Shown here piece by piece: positions 1 to 7,828 of a stretch of 31,482 nt of DNA. How positions within the stretch are numbered: position 1 is the stretch's first letter; the number at the start of each line of letters is the position of its first letter. A program made the position numbers and the translations under genes. The notes under the pieces are model-generated. The model ran no database searches, had not been told where the DNA came from, and saw only the letters and a program-made list of their open reading frames with translations. The stretch covers positions 1 to 31,482 of IMG/VR virus record IMGVR_UViG_3300032249_000521. The stretch is one strand, 5' to 3'. Origin of the DNA: a virus.

Positions 1-633
1 CTATCCGATCCTCTTATTCTCGGCGTGGACGTTGCGCGGTTTGGCACGGGTAAATCTGTGCTGGCGCCACGCAAAGGCCGCGATGCTAGGACAATCCCAT
101 GGCGCTATAAGTCTGGCGCTGACGTGGTGGAGATAGCTCAAGAGATCAGAGCGATGAATGAGCTATACAAATTCGACGCCATCTTTATCGACGAGGGCGG
201 CGTAGGCGGCGGCGTCGTCGATCTCTGCAAGTCGTGGAACATACCGAATGTGCGCGGCGTGCAATTCGGGGCCAAGAGTGACCGCGTGGAGCTTGACGCG
301 AATCCTGCACGATACACCAACAAGCGGAGCGAGATGTGGGGCACCATGAAAGAGATGCTTCCAAAGATCGCCATACCGAATAGGGATGAATTGCAGAAGG
401 AGCTTACCGCCGCGCTCTATGGCTACAGAAACGACAACGAGATACAGCTTGTGAGCAAAGAGGTAATGCTGCGCCAACATCAAATACCGTCACCGGATGA
501 AGCCGACGCGCTGTGCCTAACCTTCGCCTACCCTGTCCAGAAAGTCTTGAGCGGCCAAGGCGGCGGGCCAAACATGATCGGCCACAACGGCGGGCCACCA
601 ATGGCCTTGACAGACTACGATCCCTTCGCTTAG
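1..633 (+). CDS. Terminase large subunit, C-terminal nuclease part (5' end outside window)
   Basis: The frame is open from base 1, so the gene starts upstream and only its last 210 codons are present. The fragment looks like the RNase H-like nuclease domain of a phage large terminase, which cuts concatemeric DNA during packaging into the prohead. The visible acidic motifs are GVDVARFG near residue 10, FIDEGGVGGG near residues 63-72 and DEADAL near residues 166-171. These match the three acidic clusters that hold the catalytic metals. The ATPase half with its Walker motifs would lie to the left. A GTG at base 25 is inside the first motif and cannot be the true start. The gene ends just before an intrinsic terminator and is separated by about 160 bases from the portal operon. 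Confidence 0.88.
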   Translation, partial: LSDPLILGVDVARFGTGKSVLAPRKGRDARTIPWRYKSGADVVEIAQEIRAMNELYKFDAIFIDEGGVGGGVVDLCKSWNIPNVRGVQFGAKSDRVELDANPARYTNKRSEMWGTMKEMLPKIAIPNRDELQKELTAALYGYRNDNEIQLVSKEVMLRQHQIPSPDEADALCLTFAYPVQKVLSGQGGGPNMIGHNGGPPMALTDYDPFA

Positions 634-699
634 GGTGCTGCCTTGCTCCTTGCTTGCAGGCCGGAGCGTTTATGTGGCGCCTTCCTTTCCTCCCAAACT

Positions 700-732
700 G
701 CCCCGCACGCCCCAGGCGAGCGGGGCTTTTTT
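700..732 (+). terminator. Intrinsic terminator after the terminase gene
   Basis: A perfect 7-bp GC stem (GCCCCGC at 700-706 with GCGGGGC at 720-726) closes a 13-base loop and is followed at once by six T residues (727-732). This is the classic rho-independent form on the plus strand. It would end transcripts coming through the terminase gene and so separate terminase expression from the structural operon. Confidence 0.8.
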
Positions 733-794
733 GTCTTGACAACCAGCCGTTGTGTGTGCTTGCTCGCATAAACCACTACATATAGGGGCTTATT
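733..794 (+). promoter_or_regulatory. Candidate promoter/operator region ahead of the structural operon
   Basis: This short non-coding stretch lies between the terminator and the first structural gene, so a promoter is expected here. It holds a TTGACA hexamer at 736-741, but no good -10 box lies 16-18 bases downstream. The dyad TTGTC-TT-GACAA spans 731-742. A TATAGGGG sequence at 781-788 serves as the Shine-Dalgarno site of the next gene. It also faintly resembles the end of a T7-type promoter. None of these is decisive; the region is called from position more than from sequence. Confidence 0.25.
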
Positions 795-1142
795 ATGGGG
801 TTTAACACGGCTCGGCTTATCCCAAAAATGCCAAAACCAAAAACGCCTACGATCCCGGCCATGCCTGCCGCCGCGACCGTCACGCCCGCCGCGCCCGCCG
901 CGACCGCCGCGACCGCTGCCGCCGCCCTGCCGCCAGCCGTCATGCCCCCAGCCACACCCCAGGCCAGCCCGTCAACGGCGCCCGGCAGCGCAGCGGCCAG
1001 CGGCCCCCAGGCCGGTAATGCCACCGCTGGCGCAGCCGCGCTCGGCGCTTCGCAGGGCATGAACAGCACCAATCTGACAGGACCGCGAGGTATCCGGTTC
1101 ATCGAAGATGAAACACCAACACGCAGCCTGCTAGGATTGTAA
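795..1142 (+). CDS. Pro/Ala-rich small protein upstream of the portal
   Basis: This 115-residue protein has a low-complexity middle (roughly residues 20-85) made of Ala, Pro, Thr and Ser. A conserved-looking tail follows, NLTGPRGIRF with a final SLLGL. Small proteins with a Pro-rich body and a TGP-x-G ... LLG ending are often found beside the portal gene in podoviruses and are likely minor virion or assembly proteins. That family recall is from memory and the role is inferred. The ATG at 795 has an AGGGGC ribosome site seven bases upstream. The stop lies two bases before the portal start, so the two are probably translated together. Confidence 0.6.
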   Translation: MGFNTARLIPKMPKPKTPTIPAMPAAATVTPAAPAATAATAAAALPPAVMPPATPQASPSTAPGSAAASGPQAGNATAGAAALGASQGMNSTNLTGPRGIRFIEDETPTRSLLGL

Positions 1143-1144
1143 GA

Positions 1145-2923
1145 ATGGCCATGCTCCCGCCCGACGGCCCGGCCCGCGAAGACGGCGGGAAACCGTCACC
1201 AAAGCTCGGCCAGGATAAAGCCGCCCGGCTCCGCAAGCATGTGGACGCTCGGCTTAGCGAGCTTGAGCAGGCGCGCTATTCGTGGTGGCAGCATTGGCGG
1301 GATTTGGCAGATTACATTCTGCCGCGCCGGTATCGCTGGCTGGTCACAGCGAACCAATGGAACAAAGGCTCGCAGATCAACCAGAGGATCATCAACAGCA
1401 CGGGCACGACCGCCGCGCGCAATGCGGCGGCAGGCATCATGTCGGGCACTACCTCGCCATCCCGGCCTTGGTTCCGCCTGTCGCTGGCCGAAGGCAACGA
1501 CGACATTGCGCGTGACGCCGACGTGCAGATTTGGCTTGAGGAAGCCACGCGCCGGATGCTTCGCGTCATGGCCGGTAGCAATTACTATGGCGCCAAGGCG
1601 GTTCAATATCTCGATCTCGTTGTCTTTGGCACCGCGCCGCTCATTATCTATGCCGACCGCGACACCGCGATACGCTGCTTCAATCCGGCAGCAGGCGAAT
1701 ACTACTGCGCTGTTGGTCCAAATTTCGACGTGAATACGCTGTATCGCAAATTCACTATGACGGTGCAGCAGATCGTTGACGAATTTGGAATTGAGAACGC
1801 CAGCCCTACGGTGCGCAACATTTGGAACACTGTGCAACAATCGAATGGCGCTGGCGCGGAGACAGAAATTGAGATCGGCCACGCCATAGAGCCAAACCCG
1901 GAATACACGCCAAACCCCACAGGCCCCGGCGCTATTGGCGTTCCCAAGCATTTTCGCGTCCGCGAGTATTATTGGGAACACGGCAGCACGCAGATCGCGG
2001 GTTTCCTGCGCGCAACGGGATACTTGGACCAGCCTTTCTCGTGCCCGCGATGGGACGTAATCGGCAACGATGCGTATGGCCGCTCCCCCGGCATGGATGC
2101 GCTCGGCGACATTAAGCAGCTACAGCAGCAAGAAAAGCGCAAGGCACAAGGTATCGACAAAATTGTGAACCCGCCAATGATCGCGGACGCCACAATGAAG
2201 AACCAGCCTGCGTCGTTGCTGCCCGGCGCAGTAACCTACGTTCCGACCTTGACAGGCGGCGTAGGCTTCAAACCCGCTTTCACAACCAACATGCCAATCG
2301 GCGAGCTTAAAGAGGACATTACGAAAGTCGAAGCGCGCATCAAAGATGTGTTCTTCAATGACCTATTCCTTATGATCTCGCAGCTTGATACCGTCCGCAC
2401 GGCAACAGAGATTGACGCGCGCCGCGAAGAAAAGCTCGTCATGCTTGGCCCGGCCATGGATCGCCTACAGCGCGAAGGTTTGGCAGCGGACATTAAGCGC
2501 ATCTTCAATATCATGTGGCGCACCAATATGTTTCCGCAAATGCCGGAAATCATGCAGCGTGCCAATCTCAAGATTGAGTATATCAGTCTTTTGGCGGATT
2601 TGCAGCGCGCGACGGCTACGACAGCGATTGAGCGGTTGTGGGGTTTCGCGGGCAACATCGGCGGCGCGCTGCCTGACGTTCTCGACAACCTCAATGCAGA
2701 TGCGACCATGGAAGAATACGCTTCGCTGCTTCGTGTCTCTCCGCGCATCCTTACCAGCAAGACGCAGCGCGACCAGATACGCCAAGCTCGCGCGCAAGCG
2801 CAGCAGCAACAGAAGATGGAACAGGACATGCAAGCCGCCGTCGGCGGCGCAAAGGTTCTATCTGACACCAATGTTGGTGGCGGGCAGAACGCGCTTCAAA
2901 TGATGTTAAACGGAGGAATGTAA
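1145..2923 (+). CDS. Portal protein (head-to-tail connector, T7 gp8 type)
   Basis: This 592-residue protein fits the podoviral head-tail connector family, whose members form the dodecameric ring at the capsid vertex through which DNA is packaged and ejected. Typical features are an N-terminal helix with WWQHWRDLADYILPRR near residues 47-62, and NSTGTTAARNAAAGIMSG near residues 83-100. RPWFRL and a long TATEIDARREEK-type helix near residue 420 follow. A Gln-rich helical tail (QQQQKMEQDM) ends the protein. The length is close to T7 gp8 (about 536) and its larger relatives. Two Met codons (1145 and 1151) are possible starts; the first is used here. The stop overlaps the next start by one base (TAATG). 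Confidence 0.92.
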   Translation: MAMLPPDGPAREDGGKPSPKLGQDKAARLRKHVDARLSELEQARYSWWQHWRDLADYILPRRYRWLVTANQWNKGSQINQRIINSTGTTAARNAAAGIMSGTTSPSRPWFRLSLAEGNDDIARDADVQIWLEEATRRMLRVMAGSNYYGAKAVQYLDLVVFGTAPLIIYADRDTAIRCFNPAAGEYYCAVGPNFDVNTLYRKFTMTVQQIVDEFGIENASPTVRNIWNTVQQSNGAGAETEIEIGHAIEPNPEYTPNPTGPGAIGVPKHFRVREYYWEHGSTQIAGFLRATGYLDQPFSCPRWDVIGNDAYGRSPGMDALGDIKQLQQQEKRKAQGIDKIVNPPMIADATMKNQPASLLPGAVTYVPTLTGGVGFKPAFTTNMPIGELKEDITKVEARIKDVFFNDLFLMISQLDTVRTATEIDARREEKLVMLGPAMDRLQREGLAADIKRIFNIMWRTNMFPQMPEIMQRANLKIEYISLLADLQRATATTAIERLWGFAGNIGGALPDVLDNLNADATMEEYASLLRVSPRILTSKTQRDQIRQARAQAQQQQKMEQDMQAAVGGAKVLSDTNVGGGQNALQMMLNGGM

Positions 2924-3150
2924 TGCCGCACGCAATCGTCAATGCTCAAGGTAAGTATCTGTCGCTTTTTGGCTGGAAGGAAAAGCCGCACGCCGCAATG
3001 TTGTTCCGCACCCCTGGGGAGGCGCAAGCTTACGCGCTCACTATGGACGCCGGAGTGCTGGATACCGTGCCGGTAATCGACGCGCCCCCCGGCACGCCGC
3101 CCGACGGAACGACGCAGATTTTTGGCTACAAGGCGAAGCCCGATGTCTGA
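2923..3150 (+). CDS. Small hypothetical protein between portal and Bbp19-like gene
   Basis: This 75-residue protein is preceded by a GGAGG ribosome site at 2912-2916, and its ATG shares one base with the portal stop, so translation is likely coupled. I do not recognise a family. The sequence looks soluble, with a short ordered N-terminal half (KYLSLFGWKEKPHAAML) and a Pro/Gly-rich turn (APPGTPPDG near residues 53-61). It overlaps the next gene by eight bases. Its place between portal and scaffold genes suggests a minor virion or assembly role, but nothing in the sequence proves it. Confidence 0.6.
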   Translation: MPHAIVNAQGKYLSLFGWKEKPHAAMLFRTPGEAQAYALTMDAGVLDTVPVIDAPPGTPPDGTTQIFGYKAKPDV

Positions 3151-3511
3151 TACCGGCGACGAGATCGACTATGGCGACCCTGTGCCGGAGGCGCGGCCCG
3201 AAGGTGTGCCGGATTTGACCGATCCGGTAGCGCAGCGAGAAGTCAGAAAGAGCATTAAGCTTGCTGAAAAAGAGCGCGCCGAAGCTCTGCGCGATATGCT
3301 TTCAACGAAGAAAGGCAGAAAGCTTTACTCATACATAATGCACGATTTGTCTGGCCTTTATCGCCCGGTCGCCAACATGGCCTTCTGTCCAAATGCTTTG
3401 CATTTCAGGGAAGGACAGCGCGCGATAGGCCAAGTGCTACACGATCTTGCGTTGCAGGAAGCCAAAGAAAGCTATATGCTTCTGTTGGCCGAAAATCTGT
3501 CTAATCGGTAA
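3143..3511 (+). CDS. Bbp19-like phage protein
   Basis: This 122-residue protein has a charged N-terminal half and a C-terminal domain from about residue 50. Key stretches are KKGRKLYSYIMHDLSGLY, then FREGQRAIGQVLHDLAL, then a helical end. This pattern (first helix, 'F-xx-G-R', then a second helix) matches the small domain of Bordetella phage Bbp19, coded next to the portal and scaffold in that group. Function is unknown; a head assembly role is inferred from position. The ATG at 3143 follows AAGGCGAAG and overlaps the preceding stop. An in-frame TTG at 3122 is possible but would lengthen the overlap and has no better ribosome site. Confidence 0.65.
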   Translation: MSDTGDEIDYGDPVPEARPEGVPDLTDPVAQREVRKSIKLAEKERAEALRDMLSTKKGRKLYSYIMHDLSGLYRPVANMAFCPNALHFREGQRAIGQVLHDLALQEAKESYMLLLAENLSNR

Positions 3512-3522
3512 AGGGGAACAAA

Positions 3523-4320
<798 letters not shown>

Positions 4321-4337
4321 AAGAACAGAGGTTTATT

Positions 4338-5381
4338 ATGGCCGTTATTGGCAATACCGCCCTCACGCTGGCGGATTGGGCAAAGCGTGTTGACGACGAC
4401 GGGAAGATGGCTACGGTGGTCGATCTTCTGTCTCAATCCAATGCTATGATGGATGATATGTTGTGGGTGGAAGGCAACCAAACGAGCGGTCACAAGACGA
4501 CCATTCGCACCGGCCTCCCGCAAGGCACATGGCGCCAGCTTTATCAGGGCGTGCAGCCTACCAAAAGCACGACGGCGCAGATCACGGAAGCGTGCGGTAA
4601 TCTTGAAGGCTATTCCGAGCTTGACAAGGATTTGGCCGATCTCAACGGGAATACCGCGGAATTTCGCTTGAGCGAAGAAGGCGGGTTTTACGAAGGCATG
4701 ACGCAGCAAGTCCAATCGGCTTTGCTTTACTCCAATTCGTTGAACACGCCTGCGCAGATCATGGGTTTGGCGCCGCGCTACAACACCATCACAGTCGCTA
4801 ACGCGGCCAGCGCCAACAATGTTATCGACATGGGCGGCACCGGCTCGACAAACTGCTCCATGTGGGTTGTTGGGTGGGGGCCAAACTCGGTCCACGGCAT
4901 CTTCCCGAAAGGCAAGATTGCTGGCTTGCAAATGACCGATCTCGGCGAAGATGTGAAAGTTCTCTCCGACGGCTCCATGTATCGCGTGTATCGCTCGCAT
5001 TTCAAATGGGAGTGCGGCCTTGCCGTGCGCGATTGGCGCTACGTTGTGCGTATGTGCAATATCGACGTGACGCTGTTGACGGGCGCCAGCGCGGCGAACC
5101 TTATCAATGGTTTGGTGTCGGCGTTCCACCGCTTCCCGACGGCGCCTTCGTCCACGCGGATTACTACCGATCCGACGAAGCCAAGCGGCGTTCTCGGCGC
5201 CACGCGCTTTGCGATTTACTGCAATCGCCAAGTCGCTGCTGCGCTTGATCGCCAAGCCATGAACAAAACAAACCTGCTGCTCTCTATCGGAGAGTTTGAC
5301 GGCAAGCCGGTTACTATGTTCCGTGGCGTGCCGATCCGCGTTGTGGATCGCCTGCTGACGACCGAAGCTCGGATCACCTAA
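4338..5381 (+). CDS. Major capsid protein
   Basis: This 347-residue protein follows the scaffold gene and has the look of the major capsid proteins of Bbp-type podoviruses and related phages (HK97 fold by family knowledge). Typical stretches are ALTLADWAKRVD at the N-terminus, MDDMLWVEGNQTSGHKTTIRTGLPQ-like residues (about 38-62), and NGNTAEFRLSEEGGFYEGM near residues 98-116. WGPNSVHGIFPKGKIAGL comes near residues 179-196. The C-terminal EFDGKPVTMFRGVPIRVVDRLL is the conserved strand-rich P-domain end. The gene has an AGAGG site before the ATG. It forms the icosahedral shell lattice and is likely among the most abundant products of the operon. Confidence 0.92.
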   Translation: MAVIGNTALTLADWAKRVDDDGKMATVVDLLSQSNAMMDDMLWVEGNQTSGHKTTIRTGLPQGTWRQLYQGVQPTKSTTAQITEACGNLEGYSELDKDLADLNGNTAEFRLSEEGGFYEGMTQQVQSALLYSNSLNTPAQIMGLAPRYNTITVANAASANNVIDMGGTGSTNCSMWVVGWGPNSVHGIFPKGKIAGLQMTDLGEDVKVLSDGSMYRVYRSHFKWECGLAVRDWRYVVRMCNIDVTLLTGASAANLINGLVSAFHRFPTAPSSTRITTDPTKPSGVLGATRFAIYCNRQVAAALDRQAMNKTNLLLSIGEFDGKPVTMFRGVPIRVVDRLLTTEARIT

Positions 5382-5407
5382 GCTCGGTCCTCCCACCCAC
5401 ATCAAGA

Positions 5408-5420
5408 GCGCCCAGGGCGC
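5408..5420 (+). other. GC-rich hairpin just upstream of the cement protein ribosome site
   Basis: GCGCCC at 5408-5413 and GGGCGC at 5415-5420 are perfect inverted repeats around one A, so a five-pair stem with a CAG loop is possible in RNA. It ends right beside the AGGAGA ribosome site of the next gene. No T-run follows, so it is not an intrinsic terminator. It may stabilise or mark processed mRNA in this 54-base gap. Confidence 0.4.
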
Positions 5421-5435
5421 AGGAGAGTTATCGTT

Positions 5436-5924
5436 ATGATTTTGGATCGTTCCTTGTGCTTCGACGGTGGTGACAATAACACCTTCGCAGCCATCACAGT
5501 TACCCGCGATAGCACGGACGTTATCGACGTGGGTATCAGCGGCCAGATCGGCAATGCCCGCGATATGGGTATTGGTATGGATTTGCAGCTTTTGGTTCTC
5601 AGCAATCGACTTTTTGCTGGCGGAACCAGCGTGCAGATTTCCTTGCAGGGCGCACCGGATAACGGCAGCGGCGCGCAGGGAACCTATGTTATCTATGCGC
5701 AAACCCCGGCGATCACGCTGGCGCAGCTTAACGCCACGCCGGGTATGCTCTTTCCGATTGCGCTGCCGCGTCCGCCGTATGGGGGGCTTGCGCTGCCGCG
5801 CTATTATAAGCTCGTCTATACGGTTGTTGGCACCTTCACCGCTGGCGCGGTGTTGGCGCATCTGCTTCTCAATCGTGAAGACAATATTCAGTATCCGTCG
5901 GCGCTTAACGTGGCAAACGTGTAA
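5436..5924 (+). CDS. Bbp16-like capsid cement protein
   Basis: This 162-residue protein immediately follows the capsid gene and resembles the Bbp16 family, described as capsid cement or decoration proteins in BPP-1-like phages. Features are an N-terminal MILDRSLCFDGGDN, a DLQLLVLS strand near residue 50, and alternating strands through LPRPPYGGLALPRYYKLVYTVVG (about 123-145). A short C-terminal helix and tail end the protein. The mostly beta pattern without signal peptide fits a protein that sits on the outside of the shell at capsomer contacts. The start has AGGAGA ten bases upstream. The family call is from memory of the pattern and the position. Confidence 0.75.
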   Translation: MILDRSLCFDGGDNNTFAAITVTRDSTDVIDVGISGQIGNARDMGIGMDLQLLVLSNRLFAGGTSVQISLQGAPDNGSGAQGTYVIYAQTPAITLAQLNATPGMLFPIALPRPPYGGLALPRYYKLVYTVVGTFTAGAVLAHLLLNREDNIQYPSALNVANV

Positions 5925-5940
5925 GCGACCGGCTTCTCTT

Positions 5941-5962
5941 GCGTGCGGGGCAACCCGCACGC
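5941..5962 (+). other. Perfect 9-bp hairpin with GCAA tetraloop
   Basis: GCGTGCGGG (5941-5949) pairs completely with CCCGCACGC (5954-5962) around a GCAA loop, a GNRA type that is very stable in RNA. It lies in the 63-base gap between the cement gene and the next ribosome site (AGGAG at 5975-5979). There is no T-run, so termination is unlikely; a role in mRNA stability or processing is inferred. Confidence 0.6.
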
Positions 5963-5987
5963 ATCAACCCAAACAGGAGTATCAAAG

Positions 5988-6512
5988 ATGCAACCGGAAC
6001 CGATTTGGCCTACAGGCAAATATCGCTTGAAGCACGAAGCCTACATCGCTCGTATGCCCGGCTTCGATCACGAGCTTTTGCCGTCAGGCACGGAAATTAT
6101 CTATTCTGGCAAACCCGGCCCGCACATGGAGCCGCTGGACGAAGGCGCGACGGAAGCGTGCCGCATGGCCGGAACCGAACAGATGAACCTCGATCCGTTT
6201 GGCAATGTGCCAATGACCAGCGCGGCGACGGATGATGAAGTGATTGCAGAGCGGGTTGCCGCCGCCGTGGCTTCTGCTTTTGTCAAAATGGGCCTTGTGC
6301 CCACGGTCCAATCTGTGCAGCAGGCGCAGCAAACGGCAAGCTTGCCACAGCCGCCCGACACCGCGCCGGAGCCGGGGCCAGCCGTGCCGGGGCTGGAAGC
6401 TCTCATTCCGCCCCCGCCACCCCCGCCACCCCCGCCGCCCCCGCCGCCCCCGCCACCCCCGCCGCCCGCCGCGACGGGCAAGCCTGCTGCCACCGCCAAG
6501 GCTGGCAAATAG
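5988..6512 (+). CDS. Structural-region protein with a 20-proline tract
   Basis: This protein of 174 residues is in the virion operon and has no family I can name securely. Residues 1-75 form an ordered-looking N-terminal part (QPEPIWPTGKYRLKHEAYI, then FDHELLPSGTEIIYSGKPGPHMEPLD). A helical Ala/Val stretch (about 80-120) and a Gln-rich linker follow. Residues 141-160 are twenty consecutive prolines before an Ala/Lys-rich end. The ATG at 5988 has AGGAG eight bases upstream; an in-frame GTG at 5943 lies inside the hairpin stem and has no ribosome site. A long proline run would need elongation factor P for efficient translation. A minor head-protein role is inferred from position. Confidence 0.65.
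   Translation: MQPEPIWPTGKYRLKHEAYIARMPGFDHELLPSGTEIIYSGKPGPHMEPLDEGATEACRMAGTEQMNLDPFGNVPMTSAATDDEVIAERVAAAVASAFVKMGLVPTVQSVQQAQQTASLPQPPDTAPEPGPAVPGLEALIPPPPPPPPPPPPPPPPPPPPAATGKPAATAKAGK
6408..6467 (+). repeat. 9-bp minisatellite encoding 20 prolines
   Basis: After one CCG CCC pair, the nine-base unit CCG-CCR-CCC repeats six times (R is A or G), 60 bases in all and entirely in frame as proline codons. The units differ only in their third-codon A or G. Copy number could change by slippage. Confidence 0.95.
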
Positions 6513-6522
6513 GGCTTACTGC

Positions 6523-6545
6523 GCGCCGCGTATTGTGCGCGGCGC
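6523..6545 (+). other. Perfect 8-bp GC hairpin in intergenic gap
   Basis: GCGCCGCG (6523-6530) pairs with CGCGGCGC (6538-6545) around a seven-base TATTGTG loop. It begins ten bases after the stop of the polyproline gene. It is followed by TTGGTTTC rather than a clean T-run, so it is at best a weak terminator and may be an mRNA stability element. Confidence 0.5.
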
Positions 6546-6569
6546 CAGCCTTGGTTTCATTGCCAGGGC

Positions 6570-6608
6570 GCATAGCGTCCCGGCCCTAACAGCGGAGAGA
6601 CGCTATGC
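6570..6608 (+). promoter_or_regulatory. Candidate translation-control hairpin enclosing SD and start codon
   Basis: GCATAGCGTC (6570-6579) is the exact reverse complement of GACGCTATGC (6599-6608), which contains the ATG (6605-6607) of the next gene. The 19-base loop holds the GGAG ribosome site (6594-6597). In mRNA the folded form would bury the start codon in a 10-bp stem while the SD stays in the loop. Such an arrangement can tie translation to unfolding, for example by a ribosome, a protein or a change in RNA processing. The pairing is directly visible; the regulation is inferred. Confidence 0.55.
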
Positions 6609-7507
6609 TTGAAGACGACAAACTCATTACGAGAATTTTCAGCAACGCAACACAGATCGAGGCTATTCCGGTAAATGGCCTCGGAAATGTTGGCGTGTTT
6701 ATGGTGTTGGCTGGCGTTACGGGCGCCAATTTCACCTACGAAGCCTCGCTCGACGGAACGAATTGGTTTGCGATTTCTGGATTGCGGACCAATAACGCTG
6801 CGCTTGAGGCCGCGTCTGGTGCGCTGTCGGCAACCCCGGCCTACGGCTGGCAATTCGACGTGACATGCTTTAACTGGTTTCGCGTGCGCGCCACGGCGGG
6901 AACCTTCGGCACGGTAACGTGTCAATTTGCACCAGGGCGCAACCCAAAGATAGTATCTCTGGTGAACGGCATTTCTGGTGTTCAACCCGTGAGCGGGACC
7001 GTGAACGCGGCAGGCCCCGCCGCGCGAGACAGCGCAACCCCAGGCAACCCGCTATACATTGCCACCGGGCGCAGCGCGAACCTCGCGGGGGTCACGTCGG
7101 GGCGCAATGTTGATCTTTGGGCCAATTTAGAAGGCAAGCTTATCATAAAGGATTTTGCGCCTGCCGAGCTTGATTGGCAGTATCGCGCCGCCGCCGACAG
7201 CACGCCGATCAACAACACCACATTGGTCGCGCTGGTTGCCGCCGTAGCCACCTTCCGAAACTACCTCACGGCGCTACAAGCCATCAACACAAACGCGGTC
7301 GCCACGGAGCTTGTTATTCAGGACTCAACCGCCACGCCTGCGGTGCTGTTTCGCACGTTCCTCCCGGCGAATATGACAACCCCGGCAGGCTTCATCTTTC
7401 CGACGCCCTTGCGGGCAGGCTCCGGCACGGCCAGCGCCATCAACGCGCGTTTGGTTACTACGGGCGCTTCTGTCCACCTGTCCGCCCAAGGCTTCGCAGG
7501 GCTGTAA
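6605..7507 (+). CDS. Probable virion structural protein (300 residues)
   Basis: The protein has no signal peptide, coil or membrane segment and looks beta-rich throughout. The N-terminal half (about 1-118) has a compact domain with NFTYEASLDGTNWFAISGLR near residues 40-60 and FNWFRVRATAGTFGTVTCQF near residues 87-106. This pattern of a sandwich strand pair with 'DGTNW' is common in phage surface modules. A linker (PVSGTVNAAGP) leads to a C-terminal half with VIQDSTATPAVLFRTFLPANM and a GASVHLSAQGF end, also seen in phage structural proteins. It lies between capsid cement and tail genes and may be a decoration protein. The function is not proven. Its start codon is in the hairpin stem described at 6570-6608. 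Confidence 0.65.
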   Translation: MLEDDKLITRIFSNATQIEAIPVNGLGNVGVFMVLAGVTGANFTYEASLDGTNWFAISGLRTNNAALEAASGALSATPAYGWQFDVTCFNWFRVRATAGTFGTVTCQFAPGRNPKIVSLVNGISGVQPVSGTVNAAGPAARDSATPGNPLYIATGRSANLAGVTSGRNVDLWANLEGKLIIKDFAPAELDWQYRAAADSTPINNTTLVALVAAVATFRNYLTALQAINTNAVATELVIQDSTATPAVLFRTFLPANMTTPAGFIFPTPLRAGSGTASAINARLVTTGASVHLSAQGFAGL

Positions 7508-7517
7508 GGAGAACCAC

Positions 7518-7811
7518 ATGCCTAAAATGGTTGACGTGCGGCCAGAGCCACAAGAAACAGAAGGGCCAGGGCTTGTCTCGAATTATGGCCTTCGTCTTTG
7601 TCTAAATGAAGACGTGCTGGAAAAGCTCGGCCTAGACATGCCGCTGCCAATCGGCGCCACGGTGCAGATCACGGCAAACGCCGTGGTCGTCGCCGGTCGC
7701 GCCGACGGCGATATGAAAAGCATGGAGCTACAAGTCGTGGAAATGGGCATGGACAAGCCGCGAAAGACAGCGGCGGGTATGCTCTATCCATCTGCCTCAG
7801 AAGACGATTGA
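7518..7811 (+). CDS. Candidate capsid staple protein
   Basis: This 97-residue protein has an AAGGAG site before its ATG and follows the previous stop by ten bases. The core reads YGLRLCLNEDVLEKLGLDMPLP, then IGATVQITANAVVVAG, then ELQVVEMGM. This arrangement (a 'LCLNxDxLEKLGL' helix followed by two beta strands) recalls small proteins annotated as capsid staple proteins in several podoviruses, which clamp neighbouring capsomers. That recall is from memory and moderately sure. The sequence is acidic at its C-terminus (SASEDD) and lacks membrane segments. The neighbouring tail adaptor gene starts 17 bases further on. Confidence 0.5.
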   Translation: MPKMVDVRPEPQETEGPGLVSNYGLRLCLNEDVLEKLGLDMPLPIGATVQITANAVVVAGRADGDMKSMELQVVEMGMDKPRKTAAGMLYPSASEDD

Positions 7812-7828
7812 ACGAAAGGTAGCGCGCA

